DNA of 64,000 nt from positions 56,807 through 120,806 of the forward strand of contig NZ_SJNZ01000009.1 in the NCBI RefSeq assembly GCF_004331155.1. Direction: 5' to 3'. Positions within the stretch are counted from its first letter, which is position 1; the number at the start of each line of letters is the position of its first letter. This stretch comes from Acinetobacter terrestris (lineage in GTDB: Bacteria > Pseudomonadota > Gammaproteobacteria > Pseudomonadales > Moraxellaceae). This document shows, in pieces, positions 18,250 to 26,284 of this stretch. Position numbers and translations under genes: made by a program. The notes below the pieces were generated by a model. The model searched no databases, had not been told where the DNA came from, and saw nothing but the letters and a program-made list of their open reading frames with translations.

Positions 18250-19407
18250 CTAGGCTTGCTGGATCTGTTTCGGTAACCATCGAACAAACAGCAAGCCAAC
18301 TAGAGTTGAAAGCCCGGCAATAATAAAAACCATCTCACCAGAGATCAGTTGCCAGTATCTACCCGCCAAGATACTGCCTATCGCTACACCCAAGCCCCAC
18401 ATGGTGCTATACATCGCTTGACCACGGCCTTGTTGCCCCATTGAAAAATTCTGAAAAATAACGCGCATGGCAATCATATGGAACAAGCCAAAACTAAAAG
18501 CATGAATGGTTTGTGCTAAAAACTGCGCAATAAATGAATGGGGTAATAGCCCCACAACAATCCATCTTGCTCCGGTCAGCAGCAAACACAGGCTAACCAG
18601 ACTACGCCAAGAAAATCGGGTTAAGAACAGATTGGCAAAAGCAAACATGATAATTTCAGCTACAACCCCAACCGACCATAAAAAACCAATTTCAGTGGTG
18701 CTGAAACCCACTTGATGCAAGTAGTTACTGTAGAAACTATAAAATGGTGCATGGGAAAATAACAACACAAATTCGATTGCAAAAAATGCAGCCACGACAG
18801 GTCGTTTTAGGATTGGTAACAGTGGTTCTAATTGGGTTTGTGAACGCGGTGCTGTACTCGGTTCTTTAATGCTAAAGGACCAGATAAAAGTCAGAAATGC
18901 AATGCACAGCAACATGACCGGCAACATTGCAATCGGAACAATTTCCAATAAAGCCCCAATGCCAAAAACGCCTACAATAAAGCCGACTGAACCCCATTTA
19001 CGGACTTTTCCATAGAGCTGTGTTCGCTTTTCACCTAACCAGAATAAAGTCACCCCTTCAAACTGCGCTAAAATGGCATTTTGAAAAAAACTAAAAATCA
19101 GCATGAGTAATGCGACGGACTGGAAAGTATTTGGAATCAGGAAAATCATGAACCAGATACAAGCCTCCATCCATGTTGCGATGCGTACCAGCAACATTCT
19201 CTTGCCAGATTTATCTGCAATCCATCCCCAAATAAACGGGGCAAAAAAGCGGGTCACAATGGCAATGGAAGATAAAAGCCCAATCTCCTGATAATTAAAG
19301 CCTTGATCTTCAAGATAAAGGCTCCAAAAAGGCATGAAGGTTCCTACTATCGAATAGTAAAAAAAGTAGAATCCTGCCAGTTTATGCTGGATGGGCAAGC
19401 TTAACAT
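18250..19407 (-). CDS. MFS transporter (MFS_1-like, HcaT/nucleoside-symporter-like)
   Basis: The 385-residue product has about 12 membrane helices. It starts LAGFYFFYYSIVGTFMPFWSLYLEDQGF and carries the loop motif GWIADKSGKR after helix 2, features of the MFS_1-like group (HcaT, LacY-related). The substrate is unknown. The RBS region and the 12-bp tandem repeats at 19507-19554 lie upstream. Convergent with the amidase; not part of an operon. Confidence 0.87.
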   Translation of the reverse strand: MLSLPIQHKLAGFYFFYYSIVGTFMPFWSLYLEDQGFNYQEIGLLSSIAIVTRFFAPFIWGWIADKSGKRMLLVRIATWMEACIWFMIFLIPNTFQSVALLMLIFSFFQNAILAQFEGVTLFWLGEKRTQLYGKVRKWGSVGFIVGVFGIGALLEIVPIAMLPVMLLCIAFLTFIWSFSIKEPSTAPRSQTQLEPLLPILKRPVVAAFFAIEFVLLFSHAPFYSFYSNYLHQVGFSTTEIGFLWSVGVVAEIIMFAFANLFLTRFSWRSLVSLCLLLTGARWIVVGLLPHSFIAQFLAQTIHAFSFGLFHMIAMRVIFQNFSMGQQGRGQAMYSTMWGLGVAIGSILAGRYWQLISGEMVFIIAGLSTLVGLLFVRWLPKQIQQA

Positions 19408-19506
19408 TTAGCGGTATTCCATTGTATTTTCAATAGCTTAATATAATTGATAGCTGCATCTCATGGGACGGATTTTTCATCCATTGTAATTTAAAAGCCT
19501 ATAAAT

Positions 19507-19554
19507 CAGTCTACAAACCAGTTTACAAACCAGTTTACAAACCAGTTTACAAAA
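19507..19554 (-). repeat. Four tandem copies of a 12-bp unit upstream of the MFS gene
   Basis: The unit CAGTTTACAAAC occurs four times head to tail (first copy CAGTCTACAAAC, last ends AAAA), 100-150 bp before the MFS start. Such direct repeats can vary in number by slippage and may alter promoter spacing. Confidence 0.85.
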
Positions 19555-19703
19555 TATTAAAAAATAAATTTACGGCTTGTTTGATTAATAAAACAAGCTT
19601 ATCTATTTGATGGGCTTTTTTATTTAAGATGGTTTTTTATATAAGATACCTGTTCTACCCAATATCGCTTCAAATCATCCGGCACAGTCAAATAATACCT
19701 ATT

Positions 19704-19729
19704 AAAAAACCTTCAATTCGGAGGTTTTT
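19704..19729 (-). terminator. Terminator after the 31-aa membrane peptide gene
   Basis: On the minus strand AAAAACCTC-CGAATTG-AAGGTTTTTTAAT forms a short stem with U-run 15 bp after the mini-gene stop. Confidence 0.65.
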
Positions 19730-19743
19730 GCTTTCCAAAGATA

Positions 19744-19839
19744 TTAATTAAACATTTGTCCAAACTGGTAAACCGTAAATATAAGAATAAGAGTTGAAGA
19801 TGATGTTACCAATACTTCCAGTACATCTATTGTATCCAT
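19744..19839 (-). CDS. 31-aa single-helix membrane peptide
   Basis: The frame starts MDTIDVLEVLVTSSSTLILI and ends FGQMFN; most of it is one membrane helix. GGAGG lies 8 bases before the ATG, an ideal RBS. A paralogue at 25840-25929 shares LLTSSS-, the helix and the C-terminal FGQMFN. Each copy has its own terminator. Size and topology recall type I toxins or small subunits of membrane enzymes, but no antisense RNA or partner is evident. Conservation between the two copies is the main argument that it is real. Confidence 0.65.
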   Translation of the reverse strand: MDTIDVLEVLVTSSSTLILIFTVYQFGQMFN

Positions 19840-19946
19840 TCCATTTTCCTCCTACTTTTATTGTTCTTTTTTTATACTTCATGATGCGGATTTTCATCAA
19901 CAACACTTTAATGAAATAAGTAAAAAATTATGAAAATATTTGAGCA

Positions 19947-19968
19947 TTAAAAAACCTCCCAAAGGAGG
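19947..19968 (-). terminator. Rho-independent terminator of an unassigned transcript
   Basis: Minus strand CCTCC-TTTG-GGAGG followed by TTTTTT. No confident gene lies directly upstream; the only frame is the TTG-start mini-peptide at 19999-20100. Confidence 0.7.
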
Positions 19969-20483
19969 CTATAATTTATACAGATCGGTAGTATCAGGTT
20001 AAATGGGAATAGTAATATAGGTTCTTTGGAGGTGGGAAAAAATCATCATCCCAAAAATTAAAAATGTGAGTGCAATTGTTGTAGAGGAATAGATTCGCAA
20101 TTTATTAACTTATAGTGTGTATAAGTACAACAAGTTACCTGATTTATGTTACAAAAGCAAACAAATTATTGTTTTTGAATATTTTTCTTTAAATTTCTAA
20201 CTTTAATATTTATTCAAAAACACGCCTTTGTAGATACCAGCAAAGTAATCTTTTAGATCTATTTTATATGAAATCGAGCCGAAGCTAAACTTTTAGGATC
20301 ATGTATACAGAAGCGTTCATAAATTACCAATACACTCTTTTAAGTGAATCATAATATTATCCATAGCGACTAGTTCGCTATGCCTTGAACCAGTTCGACT
20401 TAAGTTTTGCTATTTAATCAGCTCATCACAACAAAACTGCGAATCTTTTTTAGCTTGTACACGCTCTTTCACGGTTAGCTCCA

Positions 20484-20530
20484 ATAAAAAAAGAAAAACC
20501 CCGTCAATAATGCATATTGAGCGGGGGTTT
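20484..20530 (-). terminator. Strong terminator after the 37-aa Cys protein
   Basis: Minus strand AAACCCCCG, a long imperfect stem with CAATA/TATTG inner pairing, CGGGGTTTTTCTTTTTTT. It ends the transcript of 20563-20676. Confidence 0.85.
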
Positions 20531-20562
20531 ATGTGCCGTAACACGTCTGGCAATTTGGATAA

Positions 20563-20676
20563 CTATTTTACTTCTTTCAGGCAATCACGGCACACTTTGA
20601 TTTCTTCCGCTTCAACCGTGTAATCAACCTCTGTAGCACCATGAAGACCCAATAAACACATTAAAAAATGGAGCAT
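20563..20676 (-). CDS. 37-aa Cys/His zinc-ribbon-like mini-protein
   Basis: The frame starts MLHFLMCLLGLHGATEVDYT and ends VCRDCLKEVK. The Cys-x4-His and Cys-x2-Cys pairs resemble a small metal-binding ribbon. AGGAG lies 7 bases before the ATG and a strong terminator follows, so it is a self-contained unit. Two similar proteins are at 22070-22177 and 63847-63981, both with the same order: Met-Leu start, Cys..His, then C-x2-C. The function is unknown. Confidence 0.6.
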   Translation of the reverse strand: MLHFLMCLLGLHGATEVDYTVEAEEIKVCRDCLKEVK

Positions 20677-20887
20677 ATTTTTCTCCTAAAATAAAAAAGC
20701 TCACTTAGAACTATATGAGTAAACTAAATGAGCCATACTTAATATTTCAAAGTAAATTTAAGAAACTACAGCGCGTTTCTATATATTTTATATACCGTTA
20801 GAAAAATAAAAAATATACTAAAAGTTTAAAAAATACAAAAAAGAGTTCAAATATTACAAAAGCTTAACTAATGGTATTTTAATACAT

Positions 20888-21007
20888 AAAAAAGCCCGCT
20901 TAATCGGGGAATTAAGCGGGCCAGTATTTTGTTTACCATTTAATTATTTTTACTGCTTTAACTTCTTGGAGTAGTAAGAATATAGCATCTAGAATTTATG
21001 ACAAAGT
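20888..21007 (-). ncRNA. Candidate small RNA of about 120 nt
   Basis: A near-consensus promoter (21014-21042) is followed after about 120 nt by a very strong terminator: GCCCGCTTAAT-loop-ATTAAGCGGGC and TTTTTT (20888-20921). The interval has only a 12-codon frame without an RBS, so a regulatory RNA is the simplest reading. Family unknown. Confidence 0.5.
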
Positions 21008-21013
21008 ATAGAG

Positions 21014-21042
21014 AATATAGAGAAACCGTTTATTCTCGTCAA
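21014..21042 (-). promoter_or_regulatory. Sigma-70 promoter of the candidate ncRNA
   Basis: Minus strand TTGACG (21037-21042), exactly 17 bp, TATATT (21014-21019). Confidence 0.65.
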
Positions 21043-21338
21043 TTTTGAGTAATTTTTCTTTTCAGGATGAAATATTTTTTAATTTATTACGATTAATTTG
21101 ATAATTCGCATACATGGAAAGTAATTGAACTACATTTTCAAATTTTAGCCAATAGCAGTGAATGTCTGAGCAAGATAAGTGAAAAGTTTTAGCAGTCAAA
21201 GAAAAGCTGAGATTTTTATTCTAGAGCATTGTAGAGCGTTCTTAGTAAGGCAGACGTTATTATTGAGGATGACTAAACTACTGAGGAATCAGCGCCTATT
21301 AACTTTGCATATAAGAAAACTTATTTGGAAAGCTACTT

Positions 21339-21593
21339 TTACTTTTCAAAATACTTCTTGCAGCCTTCAAAAAATTCCTCATTAAAGTTCATGGCTGGAT
21401 CATCTTTATCATCATCACACTGATCTACCGACTTAAGCGTGTCCTGTGCATAACGATAACCGTTGTATTGTTCAGTTCCTTCTTTAAAACCGCCAAATTC
21501 TTCTGGTCTCATTGAAGATTGAAAATATATAAAGGCTGCAATACCGATAATGGCTAAAACAGCACTTATGATTTTGAATGGTTTTAAGTTCAT
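21339..21593 (-). CDS. Small membrane-anchored protein, paralogue of 23793-24050
   Basis: The frame opens at 21632, but comparison with the paralogue places the start at ATG 21593 (MNLKPFKIISAVLAIIGIAA), giving 84 residues. One N-terminal membrane helix (about 6-25) is followed by an acidic periplasmic part with KEGTEQYNGYRYAQD, LKSVDQCDD and DDPAMNFN, blocks that are identical or nearly so in the paralogue; two Cys are conserved. A Gln-rich mini-gene lies just upstream in both copies. I recognise no family. Confidence 0.75.
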   Translation of the reverse strand: MNLKPFKIISAVLAIIGIAAFIYFQSSMRPEEFGGFKEGTEQYNGYRYAQDTLKSVDQCDDDKDDPAMNFNEEFFEGCKKYFEK

Positions 21594-21674
21594 TTTATTT
21601 ATTGTTGACCTCTGGATAAAATAACGCCCCATAAAAGCAATTGCGCAGTTTATCTATTAAAAATTTAAAACAGT

Positions 21675-21702
21675 AAAAGCCCTGAATACCTGAATTCAAG
21701 GC
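21675..21702 (-). terminator. Terminator of the Gln-rich gene
   Basis: Minus strand GCCTTGAAT-TCAGGT-ATTCAGGGC with TTTTAC, 15 bp after the stop at 21717. Confidence 0.65.
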
Positions 21703-21716
21703 GAATAAAACAAGGT

Positions 21717-21884
21717 TTATCTCGGTTGCTTTTGCGGATTTTGAGGGTGCTGATTGGGCTGCTTTTGTGGATTGGATTCCTGAATGTGCTGATTCTGCTG
21801 ATCCGGCTGTGGCTGATTCGATTGCTTCTGTTGATCAGGCTGTTGATTATGTTGACTCTGCTGCATTGGTTGCTGATTAGCCAT
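21717..21884 (-). CDS. Gln/Asn/Pro-rich disordered mini-protein
   Basis: The 55-residue frame starts MANQQPMQQSQHNQQPDQQK and ends NPQKQPR; it consists almost wholly of Gln, Asn, Pro, His and Ser. AGGAT lies upstream of the ATG. It shares its start with the mini-gene at 10632-10781 and its leader sequence with 24698-24841. It cannot fold as a globular protein. The Leu-rich frame on the opposite strand is its complement. Role unknown; hydrophilin-like stress protection is a guess. Confidence 0.65.
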   Translation of the reverse strand: MANQQPMQQSQHNQQPDQQKQSNQPQPDQQNQHIQESNPQKQPNQHPQNPQKQPR

Positions 21885-22069
21885 TTTATTTGCATCCTAG
21901 TGAATTAGAAATACTCATTACGACTTTTCACTCTACTCCTTAAATTTTATTATCCTATCTTGTATCTGTTTCAATTTCTTTCCATGTAAGCTCAATCAAC
22001 ATATATTATTGATTTAAAATAAATTGTTTAAATTTAAATTCACATTATTTACTGAAAGTATGAGAAGTA

Positions 22070-22177
22070 TTAATCAGCTTTACCACATTTTCGGCATTCG
22101 TGAGTATATCCAAGCTTATGATCCCAGTTAAATTCATAAACATGAAAGCAGAATAGTTTACGAAGGGAATTAAGCAT
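22070..22177 (-). CDS. 35-aa Cys/His zinc-ribbon-like mini-protein
   Basis: The frame reads MLNSLRKLFCFHVYEFNWDH then ...GYTHECRKCGKAD. Cys-x-His and Cys-x2-Cys knuckles fit a tiny zinc ribbon. GGAG stands 8 bases before the ATG. The closest relative in the window is the 63847 gene (FKQLLCKHHFTEY..., ECLKCG); the 37-aa protein at 20563 has a similar plan. It is a monocistronic unit on the minus strand. Confidence 0.65.
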   Translation of the reverse strand: MLNSLRKLFCFHVYEFNWDHKLGYTHECRKCGKAD

Positions 22178-22652
22178 ACTGTTGTCTCCACGAAATTATA
22201 GTGGGCGCACCCTCTATAATGACTTCATAATGATTTGACTAAAACATACCTCAGGATGAGGTCATATAAATTTCAACCAATTTCTATTATCTATTTTCCA
22301 GATATAATGGATTAAACTCATTGGCAAAAAATCCCTTATATCAATTAATCTAAATAAACAATCATATTATCCAGATAGGCTATATATTCTTTTTAAAGAC
22401 AACAAAAAACAGGAAACATAAAATTATTTTAAGCTCTACGTATTACATCAAAGCGTTTCAATTCAATGATTAAGTAAAGATCATGCTCGGTACATTCCAC
22501 CCTTCTCGTTTTCCTTACACGCCTTATACGCGATGTGATTAAAGGTTTAAAATGACTGGCTTTCGTAGAAATGGTTCTAGATTTGTAAGATTAATTATTT
22601 TTGCTGATTATTTTTGATTTAATGAGGATGAATAAAAATAAAGAGATCCCTC
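22178..22652. other. Upstream region of the SRAP gene
   Basis: No certain gene. It holds a short hairpin ACCTCA-GGA-TGAGGT near 22250 and the probable yedK promoter. Around 22440-22600 both strands give short open frames rich in Arg or Thr/Pro, without RBS; these may be relics. Confidence 0.35.
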
Positions 22653-23285
22653 ATGTGTGCAAATTTTGAAGCAATCAAAAGAAATCGAGCATTTCTTCTG
22701 GATCTGCCGGAGCCTCCATTTGAATTTCCCAATGATATTTTCCCGCTATATGACGCGCCAATTTTAATGCATGGTGCGGATCACCCCGAATGGGATCTGG
22801 CCAAATTTGGCCTTATTCCTTTTTGGGCCAAAGAATTAAAATACGGTCGTCATACCTATAACGCAAGAACTGAAAGTGTGGCTGAAAAGCCGAGTTTTCG
22901 GCATGCATGGCATAGAAACCAGTTTAGCCTCGTTCCTGTTGAAACGATCTGTGAACCCAAATATGTAGATGGTACACCACATTGGTATGGAATTTCTCGG
23001 GAAGATGGACTGCCTTTTACACTTGCAGCGATCTATGAAGATACGGTAATCGATAATAAACCGGTCAGATCAATGAGCTTGCTCACCATCAATGCAGATC
23101 ATCATCCATTTATGAAGCAATTCCATAAACCTAATGATGAAAAGCGTTCCATTATTGTGATACCTGAAGACAACAGAATGGACTGGCTGAATTGCGACGC
23201 AAGTGAAGCTAATCAATTCTTCTTTGAAATGAAAGATGAATATGTGGCAACGCCCAAACAGCGTAAGTCAGAAAAACGCCAGTAG
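22653..23285 (+). CDS. yedK: SRAP-domain protein (YedK/HMCES family)
   Basis: The 210-residue product begins Met-Cys; Cys2 becomes N-terminal and forms the thiazolidine cross-link with abasic DNA in this family. Other SRAP elements are WDLAKFGLIPFWAKE, YNARTESVAEKPSFRHAW and SLVPVETICEP, where the usual GFYEW is replaced, plus MKQFHKPNDEKR with the conserved His. It shields abasic sites in single-stranded DNA. It is a single gene on the plus strand amid minus-strand mini-genes; no SOS box of the kind seen at 9847 is evident. Confidence 0.88.
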   Translation: MCANFEAIKRNRAFLLDLPEPPFEFPNDIFPLYDAPILMHGADHPEWDLAKFGLIPFWAKELKYGRHTYNARTESVAEKPSFRHAWHRNQFSLVPVETICEPKYVDGTPHWYGISREDGLPFTLAAIYEDTVIDNKPVRSMSLLTINADHHPFMKQFHKPNDEKRSIIVIPEDNRMDWLNCDASEANQFFFEMKDEYVATPKQRKSEKRQ

Positions 23286-23792
23286 TAATATTCCAGTAAT
23301 AGTATTTTTGATACATAAGAGTTTTAAAAGCTCTCAGTTCTGTCATATGAATTATGCTGTTCATTCAATAAATAAGGGCTTATTACTATAAAAGATCTCA
23401 GCTATAAGCTTTGAATCATCAGATCAAAACACCAGCAATCATTTTTAAATGATTATTTCATTTTCAATCATTTATAAAATTAAATGAAGAATCCATTCAG
23501 CGTTCAACACTATAAAACCTAAAATCTGGGATTAAAAATTATAATCCTCCACTCAAGTATACTCACTTAATGAAGAAATTAGCCATCCTCTTATTGCACT
23601 TTCCCGGATGAGTAAGATTAAAGATAATCAAGTTTTTCTTAAGATAGATTCAACAGAAGTAAAAAATAATTGGGTCATTGTTTAAATTAGATAGAACGAA
23701 TAAGTCCTTTCTTTGAAAGAGCTTGTTTTTAGCTTGCTGTATTATATTTCAAGTGAGATCAACAAAATAACTTTCACCATTAACAGTCCATC
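23286..23792. other. Gene-free stretch after yedK
   Basis: AT-rich. The only frame of note is a plus-strand 25-codon frame at 23608-23685 (MSKIKDNQVFLKIDSTEVKN) with a weak RBS, which I do not call. Confidence 0.35.
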
Positions 23793-24050
23793 TTATTGAT
23801 TAAAATACTGCTTACAGCCTTGCAAAAAATCAGGATTAAAATTCATGGCGGGATCATCTCTTTCATCATCGCACTGATCTACAGACTTCAATTGATTGTC
23901 TTGGGCATAGCGGTAACCATTGTATTGTTCAGTCCCTTCCTTAACGCCACTAAACTCTTCGGTTTGTAAAAAATACTGAAATGCAAAAAATGCAGAGATA
24001 CCCAGAACGGCTAGAACAGAGCTAAGTATTCTTAATTGTTTTGAGATCAT
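23793..24050 (-). CDS. Small membrane-anchored protein, paralogue of 21339-21593
   Basis: From ATG 24050 the product has 85 residues: a membrane helix (MISKQLRILSSVLAVLGISA) and the acidic part with KEGTEQYNGYRYAQD, LKSVDQCDDERDDPAMNFN and GCKQYFNQ. Over the outer part it is nearly identical to the 21339 protein, while the helices differ more, as expected for selection on the periplasmic part. AGGG precedes the ATG. It has no known family; two Cys (in DQCDD and GCKQ) could form a disulfide. Confidence 0.78.
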   Translation of the reverse strand: MISKQLRILSSVLAVLGISAFFAFQYFLQTEEFSGVKEGTEQYNGYRYAQDNQLKSVDQCDDERDDPAMNFNPDFLQGCKQYFNQ

Positions 24051-24274
24051 TTTTATTTGCCCTATGAGCTTTATAAAATACAAATATATATGATTCTGTT
24101 GAAATTTTCTTTAATTTTTCATAACCATTAGATTTATTTTATAATGATTCATCATTTGTGATTCAAAATTTAACTTTTTAAAATCTAGATACATAATCAT
24201 ATTTTTATTAATTTATATATATTTTTTTTATATTTACATTCGACCGAATAATTTAAATAAACTATATCAAACTT

Positions 24275-24484
24275 CTATTTAAAATGATCTTTACATACCC
24301 ACACTTCTCCATCTATACGGACACGATCAGGCCCAATTAATTCTAATTTTTTACCATAATAATTGGTAAGATTTATAAAATTTCCATTCTTATCATAATT
24401 AGCCCACACACCTCTTTGAATATCAGGACTCTCCAGTTTATAAAATGTGACTAATTTTTGCGGATAGGTTGTGGTCATGTTCAT
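24275..24484 (-). CDS. Small protein of unknown function
   Basis: A 69-residue soluble product (MNMTTTYPQKLVTFYKLESP...) predicted to be beta-rich, with GVWANYDKNGNFINLTNYYG and IDGEVWVCKDHFK. AGGGC lies before the ATG. The pattern of short strands and Gly turns suggests a small beta-barrel or immunity-like fold, but I do not recognise it. It lies between the Gln-rich gene and the anchored protein in the second paralogue block. Confidence 0.6.
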   Translation of the reverse strand: MNMTTTYPQKLVTFYKLESPDIQRGVWANYDKNGNFINLTNYYGKKLELIGPDRVRIDGEVWVCKDHFK

Positions 24485-24697
24485 TTTACATAGCCCTTTA
24501 GTCGGTGAAATCGAGAAGATCTTGGTCTATAAAAAATCTCTCGGGTAGAATTTAAAATCCATTGATAAGTCCCCATAAGTCTAATTAATCTTTCATTATG
24601 TACACTTTTACGGTTTTAATATGCATAATTTATTCCTGTTATTATATTGAAAGAGGCCTAGACCCCTTTCAATATAGCATTGATATAATGAACTATT

Positions 24698-24841
24698 TTA
24701 TTTCTCGCTTTGTGCTGGCTTTTCAGGCGATCGTTTCTCATTATTCCTATGGTCATGCTCTGGTAGGTGGTGAGGTTGCTTTATGGGTTGATTTCGTTGA
24801 TTAGTAGACTCGGGTGGATTCTGAGATTTCGATTTAGACAT
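24698..24841 (-). CDS. Polar disordered mini-protein (Pro/Gln/Asn-rich)
   Basis: A 47-residue frame starts MSKSKSQNPPESTNQRNQPI and ends SPEKPAQSEK. AAGGAT lies before the ATG, as in the other two members at 10632 and 21717. It is less Gln-rich and more charged than those, so membership is by composition, leader and neighbourhood rather than alignment. A long hairpin (24644-24675) lies downstream but lacks a U-run. Confidence 0.55.
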   Translation of the reverse strand: MSKSKSQNPPESTNQRNQPIKQPHHLPEHDHRNNEKRSPEKPAQSEK

Positions 24842-25264
24842 AATAGTATCCTTTCTGGTCATGTCACTTAATGACAATATCAGTCCAATTATTAATCACA
24901 ATATCAGCATATACTGAAGTTAACTTAATAAAAATAGCGATGATGTATCAAAATATAATATAAAAATAAAAGTATATTTATAAAATTAAATATTATTATC
25001 AAATAACCTATTAGTGAATAAATAAACATAGAAAAATGAATGATTCTTAAATCAAATTCTGATAAAGAATAAATTAATATAAATTTTCAGAAATATAAAT
25101 TGTTGATTTCAATAATTTAAAAATAAATGTATAAATCACGTTTAAAAAAATATAATTTTTTAATAATATAAAATCACACAATCAAACAAATTCCATATAT
25201 TCAATATTTTAATTATCGACAACACTACTCAAGTCGCTTAATAAAACATGAATAAGGATAAAAA
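24842..25264. other. Very AT-rich gene-free stretch
   Basis: More than 400 bp of mostly A and T without any credible frame. It separates the Gln-rich mini-gene from the lipocalin gene and must contain both promoters. Confidence 0.45.
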
Positions 25265-25756
25265 ATGTCTGATAAAATCCCAACAGTTTCTGATTTTGAA
25301 TTAAATCGTTATCTTGGCACGTGGTATGAAATAGCTCGCTTGCCCATGAAGCATCAGCCAGAAGATAGTACGGATATCTCTGCTGTTTATAGCTTAAATG
25401 AAAATGGCACAGTTCGGGTACAAAACCGCTGCTTAGATAAGGACAAAGCTTTAGATGAAGCCATCGCGGAAGCCACTATTGTGGATGGACCAAATAGCAA
25501 ACTTGAAGTGAGTTTCCTGCCTGAAGGTTTACGCTGGATTCCCTTTACCAAAGGCGATTATTGGGTTTGAAAAATTGATGCTAATTACAACACGGTACTG
25601 GTGGGTGAACCCCACTTAAAATACGTGTGGCTACTTAATCGCGATGTAACCTTGGATGAAGCGACCAAACAAGAATATTTAACTTATGCAGAAAGCTTGG
25701 GTTATGATTTAGCTGAAATCATTCACACTGTACATACAGGACATAAAACAGCTTAA
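25265..25756 (+). pseudogene. blc: Lipocalin (Blc-type) with in-frame TGA
   Basis: A 164-codon frame encodes a bacterial lipocalin: ELNRYLGTWYEIARLP near the start (the GxW motif), then GDYWV, a TGA (25568-25570), and KIDANYNTVLVGEPHLKYVWLLNRD to a TAA at 25756. Only this codon interrupts it; TTA or TGG to TGA would be one change. It lacks a lipoprotein signal, so it would be cytoplasmic or soluble, unlike E. coli Blc. The truncated 101-residue product would miss the last strands of the barrel. Confidence 0.85.
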
Positions 25757-25796
25757 AGCGCTTTAATAAAACTCAGTGAATAAAGTTCAGTTCAAT

Positions 25797-25823
25797 AAAA
25801 AAGCACCCGAAGGTGCTTTTTTA
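25797..25823. terminator. Bidirectional terminator
   Basis: AAAAAAGCACC-CGAA-GGTGCTTTTTT between the lipocalin gene (+) and the 29-aa peptide gene (-). Confidence 0.9.
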
Positions 25824-25839
25824 TACAGCATATTTTTAA

Positions 25840-25929
25840 CTAATTAAACATTTGCCCAAAGGCATAAATCACTAGCATCAACATCAGCACAGATGAGGAA
25901 GTTAATAATAATTCTAGTGTGCTCATCAT
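25840..25929 (-). CDS. 29-aa single-helix membrane peptide
   Basis: MMSTLELLLTSSSVLMLMLV, then a short tail ending FGQMFN. GGGGAG lies 6 bases before the ATG at 25929. It is the paralogue of the 31-aa peptide at 19744-19839 (same Ser triplet before the helix, same last six residues). It has its own terminator. The longer frame upstream to 26022 has no support. Function unknown. Confidence 0.7.
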   Translation of the reverse strand: MMSTLELLLTSSSVLMLMLVIYAFGQMFN

Positions 25930-26231
25930 ATACCACTCCCCTATATAAAGTGGATTACTCTTTATAGCCTTATCATACTCACCAATAAATGACAAAAAGT
26001 GACAAAAAGTGCTCAAAACCATACAAAATTGTAAAAATTAATTTCTTTAGAATTTCTGAAAAATAAATTTATTTTTAATTTAAAAGATATGAATAGAATC
26101 CTAAATCCTCTAAACCGCAAGTCACATGCACTCTTGCACAAAGAAAGAAATATCACGACTCGTTAAATGATGAGTAAGAAGAGAATTTTTATTGATACAA
26201 AACAGCAATTGTAAATGGATGATCAGATAGC

Positions 26232-26257
26232 AAAAAACCGCCATCAAGGCGGTTTTT
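26232..26257 (-). terminator. Terminator of the 76-aa protein gene
   Basis: AAACCGCC-TTGAT-GGCGGTTTTTT on the minus strand, about 28 bp after the stop. Confidence 0.85.
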
Positions 26258-26284
26258 AATTTGGATCAGTGATTATTTAAATGT

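Larger units (their letters stand above)
19840..20562. other. Long stretch with hairpins and only a doubtful mini-frame
   Basis: Minus-strand 19999-20100 encodes a possible 33-residue membrane peptide from a TTG (RIYSSTTIALTFLIFGMM) without an RBS, followed by a good terminator at 19947-19968, so something is probably transcribed here. At 20362-20382 there is a perfect hairpin CATAGCGA-CTAGT-TCGCTATG. A minus-strand frame near 20195-20290 (KIDLKDYFAGIYKGV) lacks a start and may be a relic. Confidence 0.4.
20677..21338. other. Gene-poor stretch holding a probable ncRNA
   Basis: Apart from the transcription unit at 20888-21007, no convincing frame is seen. The plus-strand frame at 21179-21385 has no RBS and overlaps the 3' end of a better gene. 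Confidence 0.4.

Noticed and set aside
19507..19554. Short CRISPR-like repeats
   Set aside because: The 12-bp units are contiguous, without spacers, and no cas gene is present.
20410..20472. 20-codon minus-strand frame from a GTG preceded by GGAG (KERVQAKKDSQFCCDE)
   Set aside because: Too short to support without conservation, and its GGAG lies right behind a terminator.
21726..21908. Second Leu-rich plus-strand frame
   Set aside because: Same effect, opposite the Gln-rich gene at 21717-21884.
23608..23685. 25-codon plus-strand frame (MSKIKDNQVFLK...)
   Set aside because: Weak RBS and no paralogue; could be chance in AT-rich DNA.
24598..24804. 68-codon plus-strand frame
   Set aside because: Mostly opposite the polar mini-gene 24698-24841; no RBS.
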